From NCBI GenBank assembly GCA_001028025.1, contig LDAQ01000080.1, positions 1 to 64,000 of the forward strand: a stretch of DNA of 64,000 nucleotides, in the 5' to 3' direction. The notes below the pieces were generated by a model. That model ran no database searches. It worked only from the letters and a program-made list of their open reading frames with translations, and was not told the origin of the DNA. Source of the stretch: Faecalicatena fissicatena. GTDB lineage: Bacteria; Bacillota; Clostridia; Lachnospirales; Lachnospiraceae. Of the stretch, positions 16,881 through 26,120 are shown in pieces; position 1 is the stretch's first letter, and each line of letters starts with the position of its first letter. The translations under genes and the position numbers were made by a program.

Positions 16881-17825
16881 TTATTCTACAAATTCGCCCT
16901 CTTTCATAACCAGATCATCATCCAGATAAAGTGTGGGTTTTAATATGATGCCATCCATGTGGCACTCAGCCTTATTGGTTCCTCCAAAAGAGGTATTGGT
17001 TCCAAACGCAATATGAACCGTTCCATATACCTTTTCGTCCTCCAGTATAATGCCGTTCAATATGGCAGCTTCATTGGTTCCGATTCCCAGTTCGCAGAGG
17101 GTTCCGTTCGTCTCATTCTTGAGCAGTACATCCAGGTTCTCACTCTTTTCCCCGGTTACTGACCGCAGCTTGCCGCCGGAGATAACCATATGAAGGGGCG
17201 CATCCAGCTTCCCAATTCCGACCATGGAACCATCGATTGTCATTTCTCCGTTTGAACCGTTTTCCAAAGGTGCAATATATGCTTCTCCTGATGGAAGATT
17301 CCCGCATTTTCCTGGTGCTTTATAGACACCGGGGCTTGGAACACCGTCACGGCCTTTTAAGGAAATTGTCAGAACTTTTCCGTCTTTTTCAATTCGTGCA
17401 GTATCGGCCTTTGTCAGCATCGCCGTGATCTTGTCCGTCAGTTTTTCAACCGCCGTATAATCAGCAGTCATCGCTCCCTGGCTGAACATCTCTTTCGTTA
17501 TGCCGGGCATAGTCGCGATTCTTGCGCCTGCTGCCGCAGCCTGGATCCGGGCATTGGTGTGAGTCAGTGACTTGGCAGTCGGTGCAATCACGATATCTGC
17601 GCCTTTCATCGCTTCTGACACCGCCTTTGGGGGCTCCTCACCGCTTAATTTCCGTTCTTTCATCACCAGCATCATGCCTTCACACCCCAGATTTTTGGTG
17701 GCTTCATAAAGCGCTTCCCCAATCTCTTTCCGGCTGTCATCTGTCACAATTAACACAGACTCCCCGGATTTTGCATCCAGGCATGACTTCAGGACACCTT
17801 CTGCTATCTTAACTAATTCACTCAT
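16881..17825 (-). CDS. Aminopeptidase (M29/leucyl aminopeptidase-like)
   Basis: A 314-residue protein resembling the M29-type leucyl aminopeptidase family. The C-terminal half has the recognisable LPSGEAYIAPLE, GTVHIAFGTNTSFGG and ECHMDGII segments, where family metal ligands (Glu, His, Asp) sit. The N-terminal half is a Rossmann-like region (SVLIVTDDSRKEIGEAL). It is shorter than classical M29 peptidases (about 400 residues) and may act on a small amide rather than peptides. GAGAGGTG precedes the ATG. It lies 27 bases downstream of the AroM-family gene in the same operon. Confidence 0.75.
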   Translation of the reverse strand: MSELVKIAEGVLKSCLDAKSGESVLIVTDDSRKEIGEALYEATKNLGCEGMMLVMKERKLSGEEPPKAVSEAMKGADIVIAPTAKSLTHTNARIQAAAAGARIATMPGITKEMFSQGAMTADYTAVEKLTDKITAMLTKADTARIEKDGKVLTISLKGRDGVPSPGVYKAPGKCGNLPSGEAYIAPLENGSNGEMTIDGSMVGIGKLDAPLHMVISGGKLRSVTGEKSENLDVLLKNETNGTLCELGIGTNEAAILNGIILEDEKVYGTVHIAFGTNTSFGGTNKAECHMDGIILKPTLYLDDDLVMKEGEFVE

Positions 17826-17852
17826 CTCTTACACCTCTCCCTGTTTTCTGAT

Positions 17853-18533
17853 TTATTCTGCAGTATCGGTCAGTTCGGATACCACACGTGCCAACAGCGT
17901 TCTGGGCAGGACTACCATTTTCTTTGTCTTCCTGGCAAACATCTCTTTCATTTCCTGAGTATACCCGATACAATCCAGAACTATCAGGTCCGCGTCCATA
18001 TTTTTCACTTCATCGGCCGCTTTTTCCAGGGTCTCCCAGTCTCCATAGGGGGACGCCGCAACGGCTTTCACATTTTTAACATAGTTCTTCCACTTTTCTT
18101 CTGTCTGCTCAATCTGGAGCGGCGACGGTGTCATACAGATAATACTGGATTTTTTGCTCATCAGAGGAACCAGTTTGTCCAGGACCTCGCAGGGATAAAT
18201 CACCGGAATGTTCTTTGTCGTAAGAGTCTCCGGGAAACTTCCTGTGCAGAACATCATAATCAGCCGGCATCCCTCTTCCTCCATTTTATCCATCGCTTCC
18301 TGAAGTCTTGGAAGAATATGGCGCTCAGCGAATGTCACAGAGCTCCCGTCATTCAACCGGGATACCAGTACATAATCCCCCTCTTCCGGTGCAAATCCGG
18401 CAATCTCTTCCTTCGTAAGGCCGTCCAGTCCACCAGCCTGCACCAGTTCCACTTCTCCGTCAAATATATCCATTATATCAGCAGTAACATCCACTCTGGG
18501 AGCCTGCCCTATCGTAACTGCACCTATTTTCAT
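17853..18533 (-). CDS. AroM family protein
   Basis: A 226-residue cytoplasmic protein of the AroM family, whose biochemical role is not established. The N-terminus MKIGAVTIGQAPRVDV and the late LIVLDCIGYTQEM are family signatures. The fold is expected to resemble the Asp/Glu racemase superfamily, since a cysteine lies in each half (MMFCTGSF and LDCIGY). GCAGGAGG lies upstream of the ATG at 18533; the longer frame from 18551 is not supported. It sits between the DUF1177 and M29-like genes. Confidence 0.82.
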   Translation of the reverse strand: MKIGAVTIGQAPRVDVTADIMDIFDGEVELVQAGGLDGLTKEEIAGFAPEEGDYVLVSRLNDGSSVTFAERHILPRLQEAMDKMEEEGCRLIMMFCTGSFPETLTTKNIPVIYPCEVLDKLVPLMSKKSSIICMTPSPLQIEQTEEKWKNYVKNVKAVAASPYGDWETLEKAADEVKNMDADLIVLDCIGYTQEMKEMFARKTKKMVVLPRTLLARVVSELTDTAE

Positions 18534-18575
18534 CCAGCGCACCTCCTGCATTATATAGTTTCTTCGCCTTAAATT

Positions 18576-18621
18576 TTAAGAATATTCTGAAAACGGACCG
18601 CAAAGGGGTCTGACCCCTTTT
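18576..18621. repeat. AGAATATTC box plus GGGGTCTGACCCC repeat
   Basis: AAGAATATTCTGAAAA is followed by CAAAGGGGTCTGACCCCTT at 18601-18619. The TAA stop of the DUF1177 gene directly abuts the palindrome on the minus strand. Confidence 0.75.
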
Positions 18622-19559
18622 TACTCTTCCCCCAATGTCTGCAGATGTTTCATTGGTCCGTATAGTTTCTGAATCCGTTCATATTCTTCTTCGTCATAGA
18701 ATTTACACTGCCCCCGGCCAAAAGCTTTTGCTGCTTCCAGCATGAATCGCGCCGCTTCTTCTACATCTGTGGCATGGCTTGCGCCGGTTGCGCATCCTGG
18801 CACCATAGTCTCTGCGGTGATGGCAACTCCTACGACGGGAGCGTTGGTTGCCGTACATGGCTGGAGTACGCTGTTCAGGTGGTGCAGGTCATTGCCATAA
18901 GGTGTAATATCCTGGGTTGCCAGTGGAAATACATAAGGCAGCCTGCCGGTTGTGATCTGCATCAGATCCAGCAGGTCCTCGGAAGTACGCAGAATATAGC
19001 CTTCTTTTACGGTTGGCGAAATTGCGAAGCCCCTTGTGTTAATGACGCGGTTTCCTTTTGTTGTGTCCACCGACAGGATGGCATCCAGCTCGTCGGATAC
19101 TTCTTCCCTGTTCACCTGGGACATCTCAACAGGAGAACCCATGAATGGTACGGGATCATGCGGCGCCGTTGGTGCGTCCGGGCAGATATGTGTGGATATA
19201 AATACATCCCCGTCCAGCACATCGCCCTTGTTCTGCATATCCAGAAGTTTTGCTGCTAAAGCAACTGCTGCCAGGGCACCATCTCCGTCTGATACAAAAC
19301 CTATACGCTCCGGGCGTGCTCCGATTCCTCCCAGACGTCCGAGTAGACCGATGGTCGGCGCACTGCCGCCTTTCATCTTGCCATTGCTGCCCGGGATTCT
19401 GACCTTCAGCATATCGGTTGTCCCCTTTGGTCCCTTCAGTTCATATACGGTGATATCAGCATCCGGCTGAATCGTGCGGAGATATTCCTCCACCTTTTTT
19501 CCTGTCACATAAGTACTGTCCAGCACCTCGTAAGCATAGATAATCTGTTTCATTAACAT
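18621..19559 (-). CDS. DUF1177 domain protein
   Basis: A 312-residue protein of the DUF1177 family. GGIGARPERIGFVSDGDGALAAVA, HICPDAPTAPHDPVPFM and VPGCATGASHATDVEEAARFMLEAA are conserved-looking blocks, rich in Asp and His and suggestive of a metal-dependent hydrolase. No function is established. AGGAGG lies eight bases before the first ATG; a second ATG two codons later is possible. The family is often found with DUF917 and AroM genes, as here. Confidence 0.83.
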   Translation of the reverse strand: MLMKQIIYAYEVLDSTYVTGKKVEEYLRTIQPDADITVYELKGPKGTTDMLKVRIPGSNGKMKGGSAPTIGLLGRLGGIGARPERIGFVSDGDGALAAVALAAKLLDMQNKGDVLDGDVFISTHICPDAPTAPHDPVPFMGSPVEMSQVNREEVSDELDAILSVDTTKGNRVINTRGFAISPTVKEGYILRTSEDLLDLMQITTGRLPYVFPLATQDITPYGNDLHHLNSVLQPCTATNAPVVGVAITAETMVPGCATGASHATDVEEAARFMLEAAKAFGRGQCKFYDEEEYERIQKLYGPMKHLQTLGEE

Positions 19560-19619
19560 ATCCTAGTCCTCCTCTTTCTACGTCAAATACCTCTTCGCAA
19601 GCTGCGGGTTATCTGACTC

Positions 19620-19672
19620 TCGCGGCAGTCGCCAGGGTCAAACAAGCTTGACTTTGGCGCGTTGCCCGCGGA
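19620..19672. other. Large imperfect hairpin between the DUF917 and DUF1177 genes
   Basis: CGCGGCA...TGCCCGCG encloses CGCCAGGGTCAA...TTGACTTTGGCG. The 50-base hairpin lies in the 148-base gap inside the operon. It lacks a T-run, so it is more likely an mRNA stability or processing site than a terminator. Confidence 0.5.
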
Positions 19673-19707
19673 AATATAATTTATCATGCTGCTCTGCTTC
19701 AAAGCCG

Positions 19708-20787
19708 TTACCCCAGATATGAGATCAAATCCTTCCCGATCACTTTTTCGGTTTCCCGCAAAAGCTCCGGCTCAAACATCGTAGGCGCCAGCTTTAAATT
19801 CTCCCTGTTTGCGGCTATCACATAGACCTCCAGACCGATTTCCATCATTGCCGTTGTCACCGGCTCACCGCTTTTGGCATTGATCGTCATAATCAGATCA
19901 GGGAAGGTTACAAGACGTTCCCCATCCTTCTCTGCCGTTGCATACTCATTCCAGAAAGTAAGTTCACATCCGTCCACAGATGCATATCCCACATCAAATC
20001 CTCCCGTGGTTTCGATAGAAAATGTATCCACCTTCCCCTTTGCCAGAATTCTTCCACCCAGAAATTCGCACACATTTACCACGGCCGACTCCACCGAATG
20101 CTCCATGCCCTGCAAAAATGCCTTTCCTGTCTCAATCGCATGGCTGACGCCGCCCAGCGCACAGTTTTCCCGCGCATAGGAGGCCTTTACCGGATTCCTT
20201 GCCACGGCCACAAGACCGCCTGCCTCTATGGACGCCATACGCACCAGACGGGACGTACGCTCGATGGTTCCTTCAAAAAAGCATTCCACACGGCTGCCCG
20301 TCTCCGGATTGCCTCCAGCGCATGCCTGTATAGTCTTATAGTCTGCCTGTTTGTGGAGATTCATACTCCCCATCACCCCTGTAGGGTGTGCCCGTCCATT
20401 GCAGGGGGCATCAATCACAGGAAGCCCAAGTACTGCAGCCTGAAGCCACCCATTTACCGTAGCCTCTCCGCCCTGCTCATTTGTAATAATCCCGCCAATT
20501 GTAAAATCGCCGTTTTGCTTCAAAATCTCTACCGTCCTGACCAGATCCTTACCCACCATGTACTGATCGGCTGCATTGGGTGCCCCTACAAGCGAGGCTG
20601 TCAGCAGAACGTCTTCCTCATCAACAGCTTCAATGGGAAGCAGACGCAGGTCATCATATTCCACCGCAATCTCTGCAAACCTACGCCCCTTTTTTGCGTC
20701 ACCGCCGCCACCGCCGCCTAAGATCGTCCCGCCGGCCAGCGCTGCATCCAGAAGCTCCCTTGTCAAACGAATTCCTCTTTTATCCAC
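19708..20787 (-). CDS. DUF917 (S-methyl-thiohydantoin desulfurase-like) protein
   Basis: A 359-residue protein of the DUF917 family, which I recall being renamed after an S-methyl-thiohydantoin desulfurase and which is related to hydantoinase/oxoprolinase-type proteins. The N-terminal glycine run LAGGTILGGGGGGDA, the APCNGRAHPTGVMGSM block and GGFDVGYASVDGCELTFWNEY are visible. The domains are roughly 1-170 and 180-355. I prefer the GTG at 20787, eight bases after GGAAGGAG, over the GTG at 20796. The neighbours suggest it acts on a hydantoin- or lactam-like ring; the exact reaction is unknown. Confidence 0.8.
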   Translation of the reverse strand: MDKRGIRLTRELLDAALAGGTILGGGGGGDAKKGRRFAEIAVEYDDLRLLPIEAVDEEDVLLTASLVGAPNAADQYMVGKDLVRTVEILKQNGDFTIGGIITNEQGGEATVNGWLQAAVLGLPVIDAPCNGRAHPTGVMGSMNLHKQADYKTIQACAGGNPETGSRVECFFEGTIERTSRLVRMASIEAGGLVAVARNPVKASYARENCALGGVSHAIETGKAFLQGMEHSVESAVVNVCEFLGGRILAKGKVDTFSIETTGGFDVGYASVDGCELTFWNEYATAEKDGERLVTFPDLIMTINAKSGEPVTTAMMEIGLEVYVIAANRENLKLAPTMFEPELLRETEKVIGKDLISYLG

Positions 20788-20869
20788 TCTCTTCACTCCT
20801 TCCTAATATTACTGCACTGAATAGTTACACTTTCTACGCTCAGAACCTCCGAAAAAACTGTTCATTTCA

Positions 20870-20903
20870 AAAATAAGCCAATGCAAATATCCCCTACATT
20901 GGC
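20870..20903 (-). terminator. Probable terminator after the PucR gene
   Basis: On the minus strand GCCAATG pairs with CATTGGC and TTATTTTTG follows. It lies between the PucR regulator and the DUF917 gene, so the enzyme genes may have their own promoter or depend on partial readthrough. Confidence 0.5.
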
Positions 20904-20991
20904 CCTTTCTATCAGTATATCACTTCAGACTGCTAAAGTCCTTATTCACCGGTACCGAATCTCCGCGCCTCCTTTTGTGCACGGTGCACAA

Positions 20992-22200
20992 TCACATATA
21001 TTCCTTCATTCTGCACGCAAAGCCCAGCTCATCCAGTTGGCCTGCATCACTCAGATCACATCCCAGTACCTGCTCGATCTGATGCAGACGGTAAGACATC
21101 GTATTTCGGTGAAGATACAGCTTTTCCGCCGCCAGCTTCCGGGAACCACGGCACGAAGACAGCATCTCCAGCGTCTCCGTCAGATGGCTTTCATGCTCCC
21201 TGTCGTAGATTTCCAGCGCCGCCAGCTTTTCCTGTACGAACGCCCGCACCTCCTGCTGCTGCGCCATATGCATCATAATCAGCTCATATCTTAACTTTTC
21301 TGCCCAAAGTACACTCTCAGGCAGTCCCTTCTTCTCCCGGATGTAAAATACATCCTTTACATCCTTATACACATCTCCCAGCTCCATATAATCATAAAAC
21401 TGCCGCGATATTCCGGCCACCACGCGGTACTTCAGCATATCACAGATCTTTTCCACCATCATAAAACAAAGACTGCCGGCTTTTTCCGCCTCCGCATCCT
21501 TCATAATACAAATATACTGGTACTGGCGCACAATACCGGCTCCCCAGATCCCTGCCTGCTCCATCGCACCTTTCATCATCTGATAAATGCTTTCCATATC
21601 CTTTTCCTGGGCCGCGGCCATACGCGGGTTCTGTTTTGCCTGTATCAAAATCATGCGGAGGGGCGGAAAGGGCCAGTTCAAAGAATTCACCCGCTGCTCT
21701 GCTTCCTCCGCCTGTGTAATTTTACCGGTCTGCAGATCCAGAAAAAGCTTCCCATTCATTTCCATCTGGCTGTATGTACCCATCTGATACCGGCTGGACA
21801 TCTCAAGCTGATTTCTCGCCTCCACGATAGCCGTCATAACCGGATAGACAACCTCTATAAATCCCACATCATTGTTCAGGAAAAAAAGCGGGATCTCACA
21901 TTCATCCGCCAACTCCAGCGCCTCCCGGGGAAATTCATCGAAAAAGCGCGTCTTAATCGCAAGCGCGGACGCATTGACCTCCCGCAGATCCCGGATCAGA
22001 TTCAGCAGCGCCTTCTTGTCATTGCGGATTGCATAGCCTGTCGTAATCACCAGCAGATTCTCCCGGAGCCAGGGTTTAATATCCGGCTGTTCCATCATAT
22101 CGTAGAACTCCACGATCCGGTCCAGGCCGCCTCTGCCTGCGACCAGTGCGGCAAATCTGTTTTTCCATAACGCTTCTATATCACGTACTCTGATTTTCAT
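20992..22200 (-). CDS. PucR/CdaR-type transcriptional regulator
   Basis: A 402-residue regulator. The N-terminal PucR-like domain (about residues 1-125) includes PWLRENLLVITTGYAI. A GGDEF-like or linker middle region follows. The C-terminal helix-turn-helix (about 335-398) has SCRGSRKLAAEKLYLHRNTMSYRLHQIEQVLG, the diagnostic pattern. Known members control purine, carbohydrate or amino-acid catabolism in response to the substrate. The start at 22200 has AAAAGGAG five bases upstream. It lies between the AEC transporter and the DUF917 gene and is the likely regulator of the cluster. Confidence 0.87.
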   Translation of the reverse strand: MKIRVRDIEALWKNRFAALVAGRGGLDRIVEFYDMMEQPDIKPWLRENLLVITTGYAIRNDKKALLNLIRDLREVNASALAIKTRFFDEFPREALELADECEIPLFFLNNDVGFIEVVYPVMTAIVEARNQLEMSSRYQMGTYSQMEMNGKLFLDLQTGKITQAEEAEQRVNSLNWPFPPLRMILIQAKQNPRMAAAQEKDMESIYQMMKGAMEQAGIWGAGIVRQYQYICIMKDAEAEKAGSLCFMMVEKICDMLKYRVVAGISRQFYDYMELGDVYKDVKDVFYIREKKGLPESVLWAEKLRYELIMMHMAQQQEVRAFVQEKLAALEIYDREHESHLTETLEMLSSCRGSRKLAAEKLYLHRNTMSYRLHQIEQVLGCDLSDAGQLDELGFACRMKEYM

Positions 22201-22234
22201 CCGTACTCCTTTTAACACAAATAATTTTCAAACA

Positions 22235-23167
22235 TTAAAGCGCCGTAATCAAAAATAGCAGGGGCAGCGTCACCATACAGAGCAGCGTCGTCACCACTAC
22301 CGCCGCTGAAGTATACTCTTCGTTCAGATGATACTGGCTGGCAAGCATACTGGAAGACGTCATAGAAGGCGCTCCGGTAATCAGCATCAGTAAAAGACTC
22401 TCTGTCTGCGGCAGAAAGCGGGATGCTATGGCATACACGATCACGGGCACCACCAAAAGCTTGGATGCCGCAAGAAGCAGCACTGATTTATATTTTAAAA
22501 TGCCGCCAAACTCCATCAATCCAATGCTGCACCCCAGATAAATCAGCCCCCAGCTGTAACTTGTATCTCCTACCGAGGTCACTACATCCGTAATCAGTGA
22601 CGGGACAGGAATTGAAAATGTAGTCAGCACCAGGCCTATTAAAATAGAAATAAAAATAGGATTACCGGCCACCCTTTTCCACGGATTTTCTTTTTTCCCG
22701 CTACGGCCCAGAAACAGTGACAATCCCAGTGTCCAGACAACCGTCGTATCCACAACCGAACAGATCGGGATATACTTGTCCCCTCCCGCTTCTCCAAATA
22801 ACGCCATAATCAGCGGGATGACCAGGAATCCAAAATTACCGCCCACCATACAGCCGCGGTACACATTCTTTATGGATTCAGGCAGTTTGAAGATCCGGCT
22901 CACCAGAATCCCCGTACATGCCAGCAGTAAATAGGCACCAATCTGCCACAGCACGATCCGGCCATAATGGATCAGCGAGAACACTGTCGTGTGATTCTCC
23001 CAGATCAGAGAAATGACCAGCGCCGGAAGAACTACCTTAATTAAAAAGCCGGAAATAGAAGGCATTGCCTCTTTTTTCACAACCCCCAGCCTGGCCGCCG
23101 TAAAACCAATCAGTACCAGAAGCAAAAAACCTCCCATTTTGGGCAGAACAATCCAAAAATACTCCAT
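22235..23167 (-). CDS. AEC family transporter
   Basis: A 310-residue integral membrane protein of the auxin-efflux-carrier/AEC family with about ten hydrophobic helices in two five-helix halves. The conserved NFGFLVIPLIMALFG and the C-terminal TGAPSMTSSSMLASQY match the family. Bacterial members move malonate, malate or other small organic anions. It is the first gene of the seven-gene cluster and the probable transporter for its substrate or product. The gap to the PucR gene is 34 bases. Confidence 0.87.
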   Translation of the reverse strand: MEYFWIVLPKMGGFLLLVLIGFTAARLGVVKKEAMPSISGFLIKVVLPALVISLIWENHTTVFSLIHYGRIVLWQIGAYLLLACTGILVSRIFKLPESIKNVYRGCMVGGNFGFLVIPLIMALFGEAGGDKYIPICSVVDTTVVWTLGLSLFLGRSGKKENPWKRVAGNPIFISILIGLVLTTFSIPVPSLITDVVTSVGDTSYSWGLIYLGCSIGLMEFGGILKYKSVLLLAASKLLVVPVIVYAIASRFLPQTESLLLMLITGAPSMTSSSMLASQYHLNEEYTSAAVVVTTLLCMVTLPLLFLITAL

Positions 23168-23296
23168 AACAGCAAAACTCTCTTTCCTATTTTATCAAAT
23201 GAATGCGTAAAAACCCTCTCTGAAGTTCACTTTACTACAATCCCCGTCCCGCTTCAATGAAAAACCCTTACTTTTCTTTTACTTTTTTTGCACATG

Positions 23297-23305
23297 TGGT
23301 ATACT
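23297..23305 (+). promoter_or_regulatory. Extended -10 promoter of the nicotinate phosphoribosyltransferase gene
   Basis: TGGTATACT forms an extended -10 (TATACT at 23300-23305) with only a poor -35. A leader of about 95 bases follows, with small hairpins (GGATG...CATCC and TGCCCTTCGGGCA). Confidence 0.45.
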
Positions 23306-23407
23306 AAATGCTGTCAGGATGCCTCAAAAGACATCCCGTAACACATGCCCTTCGGGCAGACGCGCAGACAAGCTGCGAAATTAAGGTATTTATTTAAGGA
23401 GACTATT

Positions 23408-24856
23408 ATGAGTACGCAGAATCTTACATTGCTGACTGACCTGTATGAGCTTACCATGATGCAGGGTTATTTTGAAACTCAGGAAAATGAAACCGTTGTG
23501 TTCGATGTGTTCTTCCGTGACAATCCCAATAAAAGCGGATATTCCATTATGGCAGGGCTCGAACAGGTGATAGATTATATTAAGAACCTGAACTTTTCCT
23601 ACGAAGACGTGGATTACCTGAGGGGACTGGGCATATTCACCGAGGATTTCCTGCATTATCTGAGCGGGTTCCATTTCAGCGGAAGTATTTACGCTATCCC
23701 GGAGGGAACTGTTATCTTCCCGAAAGAACCTCTGGTAAAGGTAATCGCACCTATTATGGAGGCCCAGCTTGTTGAAACTGCGATTTTAAACATTATCAAC
23801 CATCAGAGCCTGATTGCAACGAAAACCTCCCGCGTCGTTTTCGCGGCTCAGGGCGATGGTATCATGGAATTCGGACTGCGCCGAGCCCAGGGACCAGATG
23901 CTGGCCTGTACGGTGCAAGAGCGGCCATAATCGGCGGCTGTGTCGGCACCTCCAATGTGCTGGCCGGCAAGCTGTTTGACGTTCCCATCATGGGGACGCA
24001 CGCACACAGCTGGATCATGAGTTTCAAAGACGAATACACGGCATTTAAAGAATATGCAAAATTATACCCCAACGCATGCACTCTGCTTGTGGACACATAC
24101 GACACGCTGAAATCCGGTGTTCCCAACGCCATCCGGGTGTTCCGGGAGCTGCGTGAGGAGGGAATCCACCCCAAATCATACGGAATCCGCCTGGACAGCG
24201 GTGACCTGGCATACCTTTCCAAGGAAGCCCGCAAGATGCTGGATGTAGCCGGGTTTACAGACGCAGTCATTGCCGCATCCAACGATCTGGACGAGATGCT
24301 GATCCATGACCTGAAGATGCAGGGTGCCGCCATTACATCCTGGGGCGTGGGCACCAACCTGATCACCTCCAAGGACTGCCCGTCCTTCGGCGGTGTGTAC
24401 AAACTTGCCGCGATCCAGAACGCAGAAGGCGAATTCGTGCCCAAAATCAAGATTTCGGAGAATACAGAGAAAATCACAAATCCAGGCAACAAAACAATCT
24501 ACCGTGTATATGATAAAGAGACGGGCAAGATACGGGCCGATCTGATCTGTTTTGCCGATGAAAAATATGACACATCCGAGGAGCTTTTATTGTTCGATCC
24601 CATTGCAACCTGGAAGAAAACAAGGCTCCCCGGGGGCAGCTATACAATGAGGGAGATCTTAAAACCCATATTCATACACGGTGAATGCGTATACACTTCA
24701 CCGACGGTCATGGAGATTGCCCAGTACTGCCGTCAGGAAAAAGAGACCCTCTGGGTTGAAACAAAACGTCTCTTCTACCCACACCGGGTATATGTGGACT
24801 TGTCCCAAAAACTTTATGACACAAAAGCGGGCCTGTTAAATGAGCTAAGCAGGTAG
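23408..24856 (+). CDS. pncB: Nicotinate phosphoribosyltransferase
   Basis: Condenses nicotinate with PRPP to make nicotinate mononucleotide in NAD salvage. The 482-residue protein has NLTLLTDLYELTMMQGYF at the N-terminus, FGLRRAQGPDAGLYGARAA and the MGTHAHSWIMSF histidine block of the family, then IRLDSGDLAYLS for the phosphoribosyl site. I start at ATG 23408 because AAGGAG lies seven bases upstream; the longer frame from 23345 covers the leader. It is divergent from the AEC transporter. Confidence 0.93.
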   Translation: MSTQNLTLLTDLYELTMMQGYFETQENETVVFDVFFRDNPNKSGYSIMAGLEQVIDYIKNLNFSYEDVDYLRGLGIFTEDFLHYLSGFHFSGSIYAIPEGTVIFPKEPLVKVIAPIMEAQLVETAILNIINHQSLIATKTSRVVFAAQGDGIMEFGLRRAQGPDAGLYGARAAIIGGCVGTSNVLAGKLFDVPIMGTHAHSWIMSFKDEYTAFKEYAKLYPNACTLLVDTYDTLKSGVPNAIRVFRELREEGIHPKSYGIRLDSGDLAYLSKEARKMLDVAGFTDAVIAASNDLDEMLIHDLKMQGAAITSWGVGTNLITSKDCPSFGGVYKLAAIQNAEGEFVPKIKISENTEKITNPGNKTIYRVYDKETGKIRADLICFADEKYDTSEELLLFDPIATWKKTRLPGGSYTMREILKPIFIHGECVYTSPTVMEIAQYCRQEKETLWVETKRLFYPHRVYVDLSQKLYDTKAGLLNELSR

Positions 24857-24884
24857 ACAAAAGAACAGATAATAACAGCAGGCA

Positions 24885-24915
24885 GATACAAAAAAGTTCT
24901 GCCTGTTGCCAATCT
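24885..24915. other. Hairpin between pncB and ddl
   Basis: CAGGCAG and CTGCCTG form a seven-base-pair stem with an A-rich loop but no T-run. The rest of the 193-base gap shows no clear gene; a promoter for ddl is presumably present but I could not place it. Confidence 0.3.
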
Positions 24916-25049
24916 ATGCTGCTGTATGATTGACATTTACATCTGCCAGAGGGGACCGATTCTGTCTCCCTGAACAGAACTTGCAGATCAGACAGGTGCA
25001 GTGAATAAGCAGACCTTGATATAAAACGAATTAAAAGGAGATTTTTGAA

Positions 25050-26105
25050 ATGAAGATTATAGTATTAGCCGGCGGCTTAAGCACAGAGCGTGATGTATCC
25101 CTTTCTTCCAGTGCAGGTATCTGCAAAACATTGCTGGAGAAGGGGCATGACGCCTTTCTGCTGGACGTTTTTCTCGGTTTTCCATACAATCCCGCTCATC
25201 TGGACGAGGTCTTTACCCTTCCAGGACACGGACTTGAGATTGCTAAGAACATCAGCACCACCGAACCGGACATTGAAGCAGTCAAAGCTTCCCGTCCTGA
25301 CCAGTCCGACTGCTTCCTTGGCCCCAATGTGATTGAATTGTGCCGCATGGCAGATATCACTTTCCTGGGACTCCACGGAGGAGAGGGGGAGAATGGAAAA
25401 CTCCAGGCCACATTCGACCTGCTCGGAATCAAATACACCGGACCGGATTCTCTCGGCTGTGCCGTGGCGATGGACAAAGGCTTTACCAAACAGATCTTCC
25501 TGCAGACAGGAATTGACACGCCAGCCGGAGTCAGCCTTCACAAAAAAGCGGCTGAAAAATCTCTGGAGGCCCTGGGCCTGAAGCTCCCGGTTGTTGTGAA
25601 GCCCTGTTCCGGCGGTTCCAGTATTGGAGTCTATATTGTAACTACACAAAGTGAATACGAAGAGGCTCTGAGCAGTTCTTTCCGCTATGAAGACGAGGTT
25701 GTGATTGAAGAGTATATCAAAGGAAGAGAATTTGCCTGCGGAATCATAGACGGCGAGGCCCTTCCTCCTATCGAGATCATCCCGAAAACAGGATTCTTCG
25801 ATTATGCCAACAAGTATCAGGCCGGTGCCACTGAGGAAGTCTGCCCTGCCGATATTGACGAAGATACTGCAGACCGGATGATGGAACTTACCGTGAAAGC
25901 CTATCGTGCCCTGAAGCTGAATGTTTACAGCCGTGCCGATTTTCTCCTGGACAGCAGGGGAAACCTCTACTGCCTGGAGGTAAACACACTGCCCGGCATG
26001 ACAGCCGCAAGCCTGTTACCCAAAGAAGCAAAAGCGTCCGGTATTGAATACGGCGATTTATGCGAACTGATTATCCAAAAATCCCTGGAAGCAAGATACC
26101 AGTAA
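25050..26105 (+). CDS. ddl: D-alanine--D-alanine ligase
   Basis: An ATP-grasp enzyme joining two D-alanines for peptidoglycan. The 351-residue protein starts MKIIVLAGGLSTERDVSLSS. It has FLGLHGGEGENGKLQ (substrate), VVVKPCSGGSSIGV (ATP-grasp lysine and loop), the omega-loop FFDYANKYQAG typical of Ala-Ala rather than Ala-Lac ligases, and LEVNTLPGMT (metal ligands). AAAAGGAG precedes the ATG. murF follows 15 bases later, so both steps of the D-Ala-D-Ala branch are coupled. Confidence 0.93.
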   Translation: MKIIVLAGGLSTERDVSLSSSAGICKTLLEKGHDAFLLDVFLGFPYNPAHLDEVFTLPGHGLEIAKNISTTEPDIEAVKASRPDQSDCFLGPNVIELCRMADITFLGLHGGEGENGKLQATFDLLGIKYTGPDSLGCAVAMDKGFTKQIFLQTGIDTPAGVSLHKKAAEKSLEALGLKLPVVVKPCSGGSSIGVYIVTTQSEYEEALSSSFRYEDEVVIEEYIKGREFACGIIDGEALPPIEIIPKTGFFDYANKYQAGATEEVCPADIDEDTADRMMELTVKAYRALKLNVYSRADFLLDSRGNLYCLEVNTLPGMTAASLLPKEAKASGIEYGDLCELIIQKSLEARYQ

Positions 26106-26120
26106 AGGACGGTACGTACG

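Noticed and set aside
25050..26105. Vancomycin-resistance type (D-Ala-D-Lac or D-Ala-D-Ser) ligase
   Set aside because: The tyrosine-containing omega loop and the pairing with murF fit an ordinary Ddl; no vanH, vanX or vanT genes are nearby.
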